A DNA stretch of 64,000 bases from contig CAVWLF010000003.1 of the NCBI GenBank assembly GCA_963755815.1, positions 62,001-126,000 of the forward strand, read 5' to 3'. The notes beneath the pieces are model-generated. The model was not told where the DNA came from and searched no databases. It saw nothing but the letters and a program-made list of their open reading frames with translations. Every line of letters begins with the position of its first letter. Position 1 is the stretch's first letter. Positions 17,202 through 25,327 of this stretch are shown piece after piece. The stretch comes from Palsa-506 sp963755815. Its GTDB lineage: Bacteria; Actinomycetota; Actinomycetes; Streptosporangiales; Streptosporangiaceae. The translations under genes and the position numbers were made by a program.

Positions 17202-18209
17202 ATGACGACGACGGCTGAGCGGGCGGCTTCGCCGCGGTACGCGAGCCCGGTCGACTTCGACGCCTACGGGCAGTACGGCGCGGGGCGGGGCTTCGACCAG
17301 GGCCAGGCCTTCCAGCGCCCGCGCTACCCCTTCCGCGGCCGGATTACCGCGGACGGCTCCAGCGGTTACCGGGCCGAACCGGGCCGGTACCACCTCTACA
17401 TTTCCTGGGGCTGCCCCTGGGCGCAGCGGACCGCGATCGTGCGCAAGCTCAAGGGCCTGGAAGACGTCGTCTCGCTGTCCTACGTTGACGACCAGCGGGA
17501 CGGCCGCGGCTGGGCCTTCCGGGCCCGGCGCGGCCCCGACCCGGTCAACGGATTCACGCTGCTGGCCCAGGCCTACGAGGCGACTGAGCCAGGGTTTCCC
17601 GGGCATATCTCCGTGCCAGTCCTGTGGGACCGGCAGACGGCGGCGATCGTCAGCAACAATTTTCCCGACATCACCATCGACCTCGGCACCCAGTTCGGCG
17701 CGTGGGGGGATCCGTCCGTCGACCTCTACCCGGCCGCCCTGCGCGGTGAGATCGACGCGCTGAACGAGCGGATATACGAGACGGTCAATGACGGCACCTA
17801 CCGGGTGGCCGGCGCCACCACCCAGCAGGACTACGAGCAGCTTCGCGGCCGGGTGACCGGCACCCTGGAGTATCTGGAGGAGCGGCTGTCGGCCCGCCGT
17901 TATCTGTTCGACCCGGCGGTGACCGAGGCGGACGTGCGGCTCTGGCCGACGCTGGCCCGGTTTGACCTCGGGTACAACCCGATGGCCAAGATCAGTGCAC
18001 GGCGGCTGGTCGACTTCCCCGTGCTCTGGGCCTACGCCCGTGACCTCTACCAGCGGCCGGCCTTCCGGGAGACAACGGAGTTCTCGTCCTTCGCCCGGTT
18101 CGGTACCGGGCCCGTGCCCAGTTTCGTGAACGAGGCCGACTGGCGGATCCCGGTCGAGCCGTACCAGGCCGACTGGGACGCGCCGCAGGACCGGCAGTTG
18201 CTCGGCTGA
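17202..18209 (+). CDS. Glutathionyl-hydroquinone reductase-like (ECM4/YqjG) GST-fold protein
   Basis: This 335-residue protein has the Xi-class GST layout: a thioredoxin-like N-terminal half with the catalytic motif SWGCPWAQR (nucleophilic Cys, then Pro-Trp-Ala) and an all-helical C-terminal half containing NDGTYRVAGATTQQDYE and VTEADVRLWPTLARFD. NGFTLLAQAYEATEPGFPGHISVPVLWD links them. Family members reduce glutathionyl-hydroquinones. Actinomycetes mostly make mycothiol, not glutathione, so the physiological thiol here is probably different; that is inference. ATG after GTGGAGGCGGC. It sits alone between the DrrAB pair and the cytosine deaminase gene. Confidence 0.88.
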   Translation: MTTTAERAASPRYASPVDFDAYGQYGAGRGFDQGQAFQRPRYPFRGRITADGSSGYRAEPGRYHLYISWGCPWAQRTAIVRKLKGLEDVVSLSYVDDQRDGRGWAFRARRGPDPVNGFTLLAQAYEATEPGFPGHISVPVLWDRQTAAIVSNNFPDITIDLGTQFGAWGDPSVDLYPAALRGEIDALNERIYETVNDGTYRVAGATTQQDYEQLRGRVTGTLEYLEERLSARRYLFDPAVTEADVRLWPTLARFDLGYNPMAKISARRLVDFPVLWAYARDLYQRPAFRETTEFSSFARFGTGPVPSFVNEADWRIPVEPYQADWDAPQDRQLLG

Positions 18210-18267
18210 TCCGGCCCGCGTGCTGCCATCGTGACGATGCCAGCCAGTTATCGGGGGAGAGGTCGCG

Positions 18268-19617
18268 GTGATCGATCTTGCGGTCCGCGGTGTCCGGCTC
18301 TCGGGCGAGCCGGACGGGCCGCTACACGACCTGCTGGCCGACCAGGGCCGGTTCGTGGCCGTGGTGCCGGCCCCGGCGGCGGGCCCGGCGGGCGGCGAGG
18401 GCGATGGCCAGTCGCCGCCCGCGCGGACGGTCATTGACGCCCGTGGTGCCTTCGCGTCGCCTCCCTACGTCGAGCCGCACGTTCACCTGGATGCCACGCT
18501 GACCGCGGGCGAGCCCCGGTGGAACGTCAGCGGCACGCTGTGGGAGGGGATCGCCTGCTGGTCCGAGCGCAAGGCGATGCTCAGCCGGGCGGATGTGATC
18601 GACCGGGCTACCGAGGTGCTCCGCTGGCAGGCGGCGAACGGCGTGCTGCATGTCCGCAGTCACGTCGACGTGACCGATCCTGGCCTGGTGGCGCTCGATG
18701 CGCTGGCCGAGGTCGCGGATCGCGTCCGGGACGTGATCAGCCTGCAGCTTGTCGCGTTTCCGCAGGAAGGCATCTGCTCCTTTGCCGGCGGTGCACGGCT
18801 GGTCGAAGAGGCGGTGGCGCGCGGCGCGACCGTGATCGGCGCGATCCCGCATTTCGAGGACACCAGGGAGGACGGCGTCCGGTCGCTGGAGATCGCCGTC
18901 GACATCGCCGTCCGGCACGGGCTGATGCTGGACGCGCATTGTGACGAGATCGATGACGAACAGTCGCGGTTCGCCGAGGTGCTGGCGACGCTCGCGGCGC
19001 GCAGCGGGCTGCGGGAGCGGGCGACGGCCAGCCATACCACCGCGATGGGCTCGTATAACGCCGCGTACGCCCTGAAGCTCGAGCGGATCCTGGCCCGGTC
19101 CGGCGTCAGCCTGGTCTGCAACCCGCTGGTCAACCTGCACCTGCAGGGCCGTCTCGACGATTACCCCAAGCGCCGTGGCCTCACCAGGGTCAAGGAGATG
19201 CTCTCGGCTGGCATCAACGTGGCGTTCGGGCACGACGACATCATGGATCCCTGGTATCCGCTCGGCACCGGGAACCCGGTCCAGGTCGCCTTCGTCGGGG
19301 CGCACGCCACCCAGCTCACCGCGCCGGCCGAGATCGCCGAGTGCTTCCGGATGGTGACTGACCGGGCGGCCGCCGTGCTCGGCCTCGGTGCCGGGTACGG
19401 CATCGCGCCCGGCCGCCCGGCGAGTTTCATGCTGCTGCCGGCCAGCGGCCCTTTCGACGTGGTCCGGCGGCAGGTCCGCCCCTCGCATGTGGTGGCGCAT
19501 GGGCAGGTGGTGGCCACCACGCCGGCGTCGGTGACCACGCTGCGCTGGCCCGGCCGCCCGGCCGAGGCGGTGGACTTCATCCGGCACCGCGACGCGGGCG
19601 GTGCCACCTGGCGGTAA
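18268..19617 (+). CDS. codA: Cytosine deaminase
   Basis: This 449-residue amidohydrolase is clearly collinear with Escherichia coli CodA, which converts cytosine to uracil and ammonia. The metal ligands are all present: HVH at 71-73 in EPHVHLDATLTAGEP, His224 with Glu227 in DAHCDEIDDEQSRF, His256 in ASHTTAM and Asp323 in FGHDDIMDPWYPLG. The substrate-binding GAIPHFEDTREDGV block is also conserved. Residues 35-52 hold an Ala/Gly-rich insert absent from the enterobacterial enzyme. The GTG start is supported by GGGGAGAGG seven bases upstream. It is not next to a permease; the nearest candidate transporter is the NCS1 protein some 28 kb away. Confidence 0.93.
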   Translation: MIDLAVRGVRLSGEPDGPLHDLLADQGRFVAVVPAPAAGPAGGEGDGQSPPARTVIDARGAFASPPYVEPHVHLDATLTAGEPRWNVSGTLWEGIACWSERKAMLSRADVIDRATEVLRWQAANGVLHVRSHVDVTDPGLVALDALAEVADRVRDVISLQLVAFPQEGICSFAGGARLVEEAVARGATVIGAIPHFEDTREDGVRSLEIAVDIAVRHGLMLDAHCDEIDDEQSRFAEVLATLAARSGLRERATASHTTAMGSYNAAYALKLERILARSGVSLVCNPLVNLHLQGRLDDYPKRRGLTRVKEMLSAGINVAFGHDDIMDPWYPLGTGNPVQVAFVGAHATQLTAPAEIAECFRMVTDRAAAVLGLGAGYGIAPGRPASFMLLPASGPFDVVRRQVRPSHVVAHGQVVATTPASVTTLRWPGRPAEAVDFIRHRDAGGATWR

Positions 19618-19620
19618 ACG

Positions 19621-19662
19621 CGCCGAGGCGCGGGGACGACAGTCCGTCCCCGCGCCTCGGCG
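19621..19662. terminator. Bidirectional terminator hairpin
   Basis: A perfect 17-bp stem (19621-19637 with 19646-19662) and 8-base loop fill the 56 bp between the convergent codA and sedolisin genes. The stem is G+C-rich and close to both stops, so it can end transcription from either side. Confidence 0.8.
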
Positions 19663-19673
19663 GCCATGCGGTG

Positions 19674-21728
19674 TTACAGGCCCACGGTGATAAGGGCATT
19701 CATTCTCGGGGTTCCGATTCCGGTGGCCTCGTCGTATCCCTTCGTGGTCGGGAAGAAGCCATTGTGAGTTTCGGGCGTGCCCGCCCCGGTGATGTCGTGG
19801 AAGAACAGCCCGGGAGCGGTGTTGTAGGCCAGGTAGAGCAGCGGGTTGAGGTTACCGCTGCGGTGGCCGTGGAAGCTGTCGCGGTCGGCGGCGATGCCCG
19901 ACCACAGCGGCGACGACAGGCTGGTGCCGCCGATGCCGAACCATCCAGGCGGCGTCTGGTTGTTGCTGAACGTGCCGCATACGCTGAACGGCGTGTTGCT
20001 GTTGCCGGTGCAGAACTCGGCATACGGCGTGTTCTCGTCAGCGTTGGCCGACACATCCGGGTCTTCGCGGCACGGCGTGCCGGTAGCGGCGAGCGTGCAC
20101 TCGTTGCTGCCGTTGGCGTGCTGGGTGAACGAGTTGTTCACGCCGGGACCGACCTGATAGAACGGCCTGCCCCAGTAGATGCTGTTGCCGCCGCCGCCCG
20201 CGCCGTTGCCGGCGCACCAGTCGAAGCCGGTCAGCCCGTCCTCGTTGGCGGCCGTGGCGTTGCACAGGTTCAGGTAGTTCCACACCGTCTCCTGGCCCGT
20301 CGGGTAGGACGGGCTCGTGCTGGCGCCGGGGTTGAAGTGCTCGAACGACGTGCCGCCCACGCTGGTCACCCAGGGCTGGCTCGGCGGGTCGAGAACGGCC
20401 AGGCCCGTGGTGCCGTCGGAGCGGATGCAGGAGAACGCGCCGGTGTCGCCCTCAGCGCCGAACATGCTCTGGCCCTGCGCGGCCATCTGCTCGAAGACGA
20501 CGTTCTCGGCCTGCACATAGCTGGCGGTGACGTCCTGCTCGCAAACGGCCCAGCTGGAGCTGACCGAATCGGCGGTGTTGGCGTTGGCGATCGCCGTGTA
20601 CTCATCGAGCTCGGTCTGCCCGGTGAAGTCGTTCGGCGCGTTGTAGACGATCAGGTGCCGCATGTCCGGCGAGATCGTGAGCTGCATCTCGATGTCGGCG
20701 TCGACCTCGATGTCACCGGCGTAGCCGTTGAAGCTGGGCGGGCATTGATCGCCTGCCGGGCAGACCGGGTGCAGCGGGCCGCCATCGACATTCACGTCGA
20801 CCAGGGGCGGGCTGAACGAGGAGCCGTAGAACGTCTGCGCCCAGGTGTCGATATCGGAATGCTGGTAGGCGGACAGCTCGAAGACCGCGGTGTTGACGCC
20901 CGCGCCCTTGCCGCGCGGGCCGGCATGCGGTGCGCTGTAGATGGAGTTGACCTGCTGGGGGGTCAGGCCGTTGCAGCCCGGGCCGCCGCCGTAGCCGAAC
21001 GGGAAGCCGCTGATGCCGAGGAGCGCGTTAGCGATTTGCTGCTCGGTGGGATAAGGAGTCTCGCAGGCCGGCGGGCTGCTGCCCTTGGCGGCCGGCTTAG
21101 CGCCGGCCGGGCGGATGACGTTGTCGATCCGATGGACCATCGAGTGCTCGCGGACCGAATTGGTGAGCCCGATGACGCCGAGTGACTTCGCCGCGACCGC
21201 GGCGGGCAGCTTGACGGCGGTGGAGTTGGAGAAGTACCGGACGCCGCGCGGGTCGCGGTAATTGCTCAGCGTGGTGTGGAAGGCGGTGCTCATCTGCCGG
21301 CTTGAGCCGGCCGCGCGGACGAGGAACGGCGATGCCGACGTCGTGACCCTCAGGCCCTCGCTCTTCAGGTAGCTCACGACCGTCGCGCGGGTCGCCGAGG
21401 TCGGCGCATACCTCGCGTCGAACTGGCCGGTATGCAGCCAATGGTGATATGAACTGCTGCCCTTGGTGTACATCGCCTTGAGCGACTGCGAAAGTCCGGC
21501 ACTGTCCCTTGGGGCGAGCGCTACCTCGACCGACATGCGCGGACTGTTATAGGCACCCATGATCTTGTCGGTCGTTGCGCTCACGCTGTTCTTCAGCGCG
21601 ACGAGGTGCGGACCTGCGGCCGCTGGCGCCGCTACCGCACTGGTCGCCGCGAACGCGCCGCCGACACCGGCGATGGCCAGTCCCATAATGGCAACGGCGC
21701 CGGCTCGGATGGAACGGTGCAAAACCAT
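19674..21728 (-). CDS. Secreted S53 family peptidase (sedolisin/kumamolisin type)
   Basis: This is a 684-residue exported serine-carboxyl peptidase. It has a signal peptide (residues 1-34, ending AVAAPAA) and an activation propeptide to about residue 215 (LKAMYTKGSSSYHHWLHTGQF is the usual pro-domain block). The catalytic domain carries Glu341 and Asp345 in DIEVDADIEM, the oxyanion-type Asp428 in GAEGDTGAF and the nucleophile Ser603 in GIGGTSLSSP. A calcium site is expected near the C-terminal DITGAGTPETHNG and GYDEATGIGTP. Such peptidases are active at acidic pH. The ATG at 21728 is preceded by AAGGAGGG; the frame continues upstream without a signal-like sequence. Cys-rich inserts (residues 485-585) suggest disulfides. 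Confidence 0.93.
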   Translation of the reverse strand: MVLHRSIRAGAVAIMGLAIAGVGGAFAATSAVAAPAAAGPHLVALKNSVSATTDKIMGAYNSPRMSVEVALAPRDSAGLSQSLKAMYTKGSSSYHHWLHTGQFDARYAPTSATRATVVSYLKSEGLRVTTSASPFLVRAAGSSRQMSTAFHTTLSNYRDPRGVRYFSNSTAVKLPAAVAAKSLGVIGLTNSVREHSMVHRIDNVIRPAGAKPAAKGSSPPACETPYPTEQQIANALLGISGFPFGYGGGPGCNGLTPQQVNSIYSAPHAGPRGKGAGVNTAVFELSAYQHSDIDTWAQTFYGSSFSPPLVDVNVDGGPLHPVCPAGDQCPPSFNGYAGDIEVDADIEMQLTISPDMRHLIVYNAPNDFTGQTELDEYTAIANANTADSVSSSWAVCEQDVTASYVQAENVVFEQMAAQGQSMFGAEGDTGAFSCIRSDGTTGLAVLDPPSQPWVTSVGGTSFEHFNPGASTSPSYPTGQETVWNYLNLCNATAANEDGLTGFDWCAGNGAGGGGNSIYWGRPFYQVGPGVNNSFTQHANGSNECTLAATGTPCREDPDVSANADENTPYAEFCTGNSNTPFSVCGTFSNNQTPPGWFGIGGTSLSSPLWSGIAADRDSFHGHRSGNLNPLLYLAYNTAPGLFFHDITGAGTPETHNGFFPTTKGYDEATGIGTPRMNALITVGL

Positions 21729-22000
21729 GCCAGCCCTCCTTGGCTTGGACGGTCTTCCGAAGCCGCAAGGGCCGGTAGGGCACCGGGGTGGCCCCCCATT
21801 TGCGACGTCTGTGGGTATATGTACAGCGCGGATTCTGGTGTGCGCCGCACACCGTGTCAAGCAGTAACCTCCAAGCGTCACTGAGTCGGTATACATGCCT
21901 TGTCCCGGGCTATTTCACCCGCCGTAACCGAACCTGGTGAGGCCTTAGTGCTGGCGAACGGAGGCCGCCGGGGCAGGTGCCGGGCACGGGTCAGCCGCGC

Positions 22001-22618
22001 TCAGCGGCCGCCGCCATCGCCGCCGCCGTGCCCGCCGCCGCCACTACCGCCACCGCCGCCACCGTCGTCGCCGGCACCTCCGCCGTGCTCGTCACCGCCG
22101 CCGCCGCCCTTGTCGTCGCGCGCGGTGGTGAAGCGCGGATGATGGCCGGCGCACGTCGCCGAGATCGTCTGCTCGGTCGCGCCGCTGGTGAACTTGACCC
22201 AGGCGGACGCGGCCGGGCCGCGTGAATAGCCGTCAGTCTGGTAGCCCTGCGCCGGGAACCAGCCCGTCAGCGTGACCTGGCCAGCGGAGCAGGACGCGAG
22301 CACCGTGCCGCCGCTGGTGGCCAGGCTGCCCGTCGCCGGGGCAGGCGCTGCTGGCCGCGGGGATGACGACGGGCGTGGCGGCGGACTGCCCCGGCCAGGT
22401 CCCGGCTGGGCCGATGCGGCCGGCGCCTGGGCGAGCTCCCGATGCACGTCCGCCTGGCTCAGCACCGGGCCGCCGGCGCCGAAGATGCCGTCGCCCAGGA
22501 CATTCAGCGCGACGGTCACCCCGACGGCGGCGAGCACCGCGCCGGCCAGCCATATCGTGACGGCGATCACGACGCGCTTCTGCATCCCTCCACTGTGCCG
22601 TGCCGACGGCAGTGCCAT
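22001..22618 (-). CDS. Membrane-anchored protein of unknown function with glycine-rich tail
   Basis: This is a 205-residue protein. One hydrophobic segment (about 14-40, VVIAVTIWLAGAVLAAVGVTVAL) anchors it; a Pro/Ala/Ser-rich spacer (70-95) leads to a small extracytoplasmic domain (about 100-165) with two cysteines, in LASCSAGQVTLTGWFPAQGY and SATCAGHH, probably disulfide-bonded. The final 35 residues are almost pure Gly with Asp, His and Glu. The small domain resembles actinobacterial secreted proteins I cannot name. It is divergent from the two-component system 80 bp away, a common place for a target of that system. The start at 22618 is uncertain; an internal ATG 11 codons later is possible. 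Confidence 0.6.
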   Translation of the reverse strand: MALPSARHSGGMQKRVVIAVTIWLAGAVLAAVGVTVALNVLGDGIFGAGGPVLSQADVHRELAQAPAASAQPGPGRGSPPPRPSSSPRPAAPAPATGSLATSGGTVLASCSAGQVTLTGWFPAQGYQTDGYSRGPAASAWVKFTSGATEQTISATCAGHHPRFTTARDDKGGGGGDEHGGGAGDDGGGGGGSGGGGHGGGDGGGR

Positions 22619-22685
22619 GGTTAAGGCACTCCTAACGAAACCATCAGGGCCGTCGCCGGGAAGGTCCGGCGGAACCGATCTCGGA

Positions 22686-22691
22686 TAGCGT
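22686..22691 (+). promoter_or_regulatory. Leaderless-type -10 box before the response regulator
   Basis: TAGCGT fits TANNNT and ends seven bases before the ATG of the regulator. No Shine-Dalgarno is present, so the mRNA probably starts at or next to the start codon. Confidence 0.45.
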
Positions 22692-22698
22692 TTGCGCC

Positions 22699-23388
22699 AT
22701 GCCGAAGGTGCTGATCATCGAGGACGATCCGATGATCCGCACGGCGGTGATCCGGGCGCTGACCGAGAAGGGCTACGCCGTGGCGGCCGCGCATACCGCG
22801 ATGACCGGCCTGCAGCTTGCCGTCTCTGAGCGCCCGGACGTCGTCGTCCTTGACCTGGGGCTGCCGGACCTGGACGGGCGTGAGGTGCTGCGGATGATCC
22901 GGGCCGTCAGCAGCGTGCCGATCATCGTGGCCACCGCGCGCGGCACGGAGGCTGACATCGTCCGGTCGCTCGATGCGGGCGCCGACGACTACGTGGTGAA
23001 GCCATTCGGCGGGGCGCAGCTGGACGCCAGGATCCGGGCGGTGCTGCGCCGGGCCGCCGAGCCCGCGGAGGAGCCCGTGCTCGAGGTGGGCGGCCTGCGG
23101 GTGGACCGGCGGTCACGGCAGGCGTCCCTGGACGGCGCCGCGCTGGACCTGACGCCGCGTGAGTTCGACCTGCTGCACTACCTGGCGGCCCGGGCCGGCG
23201 CAGTGGTCACCAAGCAGGAGCTGCTGGTGGAGGTGTGGCAGCAGCCTTACGGCGGCGCCGACAAGAGCGTGGACGTGCATCTTTCCTGGCTTCGCCGCAA
23301 GCTCGGCGAGAATGCGCAGGAACCGCGCTACCTGCACACCGTGCGGCGGGTCGGGGTGCGGCTGGCCGCGCCGGCGGAGCCGGGCTGA
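22699..23388 (+). CDS. OmpR/PhoB-family response regulator
   Basis: This 229-residue two-domain regulator has a receiver domain in residues 1-115 with acidic pocket Asp9-Asp10, phospho-acceptor Asp52 in VVVLDLGLPD, Thr in VATARG and Lys in DYVVKPFG. The C-terminal winged helix (about 130-225) has LTPREFDLLHYLAARAG and SVDVHLSWLRRKLGE, typical of DNA-binding OmpR proteins. The stop codon shares one base with the kinase start (TGATG). It forms an operon with the kinase and probably the PepSY protein, and is divergent from the glycine-rich membrane protein gene, its likely target region. Confidence 0.95.
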   Translation: MPKVLIIEDDPMIRTAVIRALTEKGYAVAAAHTAMTGLQLAVSERPDVVVLDLGLPDLDGREVLRMIRAVSSVPIIVATARGTEADIVRSLDAGADDYVVKPFGGAQLDARIRAVLRRAAEPAEEPVLEVGGLRVDRRSRQASLDGAALDLTPREFDLLHYLAARAGAVVTKQELLVEVWQQPYGGADKSVDVHLSWLRRKLGENAQEPRYLHTVRRVGVRLAAPAEPG

Positions 23389-25193
23389 TGCGGCGGCGGC
23401 TCGCCCTGCTGACGTCCGCCACCATGGCGCTCGTGCTCGTCGCCTTCATCGTGCCGCTGGCCATCCTGGTCCGCGTCATCGTCGCCGACCACGCGACAAC
23501 CAGCGCGACGGACGATGTCCAGACGCTGAGCGCGCTGATAGTGGCCAGCCCGAGCCCGCCCATCGTGCGCCGCCTGATCGGGGCGGCCGGCCGGCCGGTC
23601 ACGGTATTCCTGCCCGGCGAGCAGCCCATCGGAGTGCCCGCGCGCCGGACGCCGTCCGTCCGGCTGTCCGCGGAGCAAGGCCGGAGCATCACCGTCGCCG
23701 ATGCGGGCGGCCGCGAGATCCTGGTCGCGGTGCAGGGCCTGCCGGGGAACGGCACGGCGGTGGTCCGGACGTTCGTCAGCAACGCCGAGCTGACCAGGGG
23801 CGTGGCCGGAGCGTGGCTCATCCTGGCCGTGCTCGGACTGGTTCTGCTCGGGCTGGGGGTGGCGGTCGCCGACCGGCTGGTCGGTACCGTGACCCGCCCG
23901 ATCGCCGACCTGGCCCGGATATCGCACCGGCTCGCCGACGGGGAACTCGACGCGCGCGCCAGCCCGACCGGGCCGCCCGAGGTACGCGAGGTGGCCGATG
24001 GCCTCAATCAGCTGGCGGGCCGGATCAGGGACCTGATCTGGCAGGAGCGCGAGTCCATCGCCGACTTGTCGCACCGGCTGCGCACCCCGCTGACGGCGCT
24101 CCGGCTGGAGGCCGAGGCCGCCGGGGAATCGGCCGACCCGGATGGCCGGCTCAGCGCTCAGGTGCAGGCCCTGGAACGCGCCGTGACGTCGCTGATCGAG
24201 GATGCGCGCACGCGGGGCAGCGGTCATGGCCGCTGTGACGCCGCGCAGGTGACCAGCGAGCGGACCGCGTTCTGGTCGGTGCTCGCGGACGATGAGGGGC
24301 GGCCGATGCGCGTCGACCTGGCCCCCGGGCCGGTCCTCGTCGGCGTGGCGGCCCCGGAACTGGCCGCGGCACTGGACGCCCTGCTGGGCAACGTGTTCGC
24401 GCACACGCCGGAGGGCACCGCGTTCGAGGTCCGGCTGCGGCCGCGACCTGACGGCGGCGGCGTCCTGAGCGTGCACGACTCCGGTCCCGGCTTCCCGGCC
24501 GGCGATCCCGTCCGGCGCGGGGCCAGCGGCCGCGGATCGACCGGGCTGGGACTCGATATCGCCCGGCAGGCCGCCGAGGCGTCCGGCGGATCGCTGGCCA
24601 TCGGTAACGGGGCCAGCGGCGGCCAGGTCGTGGTCGAGCTGGGGCCGCCGCCGGCCGTCAGCCGGCCGTTAGCATTCGGGCAGTACGCCGCTATCGCCCC
24701 AGGTCGCATCCTCTTCATGCACGACACGCCAAGAAGAGGAGACAGGGACATGCGCAGGACGCTGAACATCGGCATCGGGCTGGGCACGGCAGTGATCGTG
24801 GCGACCATGGCGGCGGGCGTGGCCTCGGCCACCACCGGCGGGCACCAGCAGGCGGCCGGACCGGCCGCGGTGTCGTCCGTCAACCGGCATATCACCCGGG
24901 CGCAGGCGCGGCAGATCGCCAGGGCCAAGGTGCCGCACAGCCGGGTCATCGAGACCCAGTCCGATGACCGGCACGACCGCGCGGTATGGAAGGTCGAGCT
25001 CCGCACTCGCCGCGGGCAGGTCGTGGTCGACGTCGACAAGCGGACCGGCCACGCGGTCATCGTCCGGCACGACGGCCGGGACCACGACGGCGCCCGCGCC
25101 GAGCGCGGTGACCGGCACGACCGCGACGGCCGTCACCACCACCGAGGTGACCGGCACGATCACGACCGTGGCGACGACAGAGCTGGCCGTTAG
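23388..25193 (+). CDS. Two-component histidine kinase, reading frame continuous with a PepSY protein
   Basis: The kinase part covers residues 1 to about 430: transmembrane helices near 10-33 and 140-163 flank an extracytoplasmic loop; HAMP follows (RPIADLARISHRLADGELD); the phospho-acceptor is His229 in DLSHRLRTPLTALRLE; the ATPase domain has the N-box LLGNVFAHTPEG and G-boxes DSGPGF and GSTGLGLDIA. Kinases of this class usually end soon after VVVELGPPP, but here no stop occurs and the frame runs through a 35-codon linker into the PepSY gene, giving a 601-residue fusion ending at 25193. The PepSY part has its own ribosome binding site and signal peptide, so the kinase may really end near 24700, with a stop lost by mutation or base error (a TAG lies one frame over at about 24676). 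Confidence 0.85.
   Translation: MRRRLALLTSATMALVLVAFIVPLAILVRVIVADHATTSATDDVQTLSALIVASPSPPIVRRLIGAAGRPVTVFLPGEQPIGVPARRTPSVRLSAEQGRSITVADAGGREILVAVQGLPGNGTAVVRTFVSNAELTRGVAGAWLILAVLGLVLLGLGVAVADRLVGTVTRPIADLARISHRLADGELDARASPTGPPEVREVADGLNQLAGRIRDLIWQERESIADLSHRLRTPLTALRLEAEAAGESADPDGRLSAQVQALERAVTSLIEDARTRGSGHGRCDAAQVTSERTAFWSVLADDEGRPMRVDLAPGPVLVGVAAPELAAALDALLGNVFAHTPEGTAFEVRLRPRPDGGGVLSVHDSGPGFPAGDPVRRGASGRGSTGLGLDIARQAAEASGGSLAIGNGASGGQVVVELGPPPAVSRPLAFGQYAAIAPGRILFMHDTPRRGDRDMRRTLNIGIGLGTAVIVATMAAGVASATTGGHQQAAGPAAVSSVNRHITRAQARQIARAKVPHSRVIETQSDDRHDRAVWKVELRTRRGQVVVDVDKRTGHAVIVRHDGRDHDGARAERGDRHDRDGRHHHRGDRHDHDRGDDRAGR
24750..25193 (+). CDS. Secreted PepSY-domain protein with His/Asp-rich tail (internal in-frame start)
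   Basis: The ATG at 24750 is preceded by AAGAGGAG eight bases upstream and opens a 147-residue protein with a clean signal peptide (RTLNIGIGLGTAVIVATMAAGVASA). The mature part has one PepSY-like unit: ITRAQARQIARAKVP, then VWKVELRTRRGQVVVDVDKRTGHAV. PepSY proteins bind or inhibit peptidases or act as sensors near two-component systems. The last 35 residues are charged His/Asp/Arg repeats (DRHDRDGRHHHRGDRHDHD), which could bind metal ions. It is in frame with the upstream kinase; independent translation from this start is the more natural reading. Confidence 0.7.
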   Translation: MRRTLNIGIGLGTAVIVATMAAGVASATTGGHQQAAGPAAVSSVNRHITRAQARQIARAKVPHSRVIETQSDDRHDRAVWKVELRTRRGQVVVDVDKRTGHAVIVRHDGRDHDGARAERGDRHDRDGRHHHRGDRHDHDRGDDRAGR

Positions 25194-25203
25194 CCCGTTC
25201 CTG

Positions 25204-25246
25204 GATGTCCCGTTGGTTGGGCCTATAGCCCCGCCAACGGGACATC
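25204..25246 (+). terminator. Hairpin after the PepSY gene
   Basis: A perfect 13-bp outer stem (25204-25216 with 25234-25246) encloses a further GGGC/GCCC pairing around CTATA. It lies 11 bases after the stop at 25193 and before the hydrolase-ABC gene. Confidence 0.75.
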
Positions 25247-25327
25247 GGCGAACCTGGTGGCCGGTACCCGCGCCCGCGCCGCGCTGCCCGGGCCCGGGCA
25301 GTGTCGGCGCGTTGCTACCGTCCGGGT

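Noticed and set aside
16221..18434. 737-codon minus-strand frame opposite the ABC permease and GST-like genes
   Set aside because: Crosses two real genes and an intergenic gap, with no recognisable motif.
19674..21185. 504-codon plus-strand frame opposite the sedolisin gene
   Set aside because: Antisense shadow of an enzyme with complete catalytic motifs.
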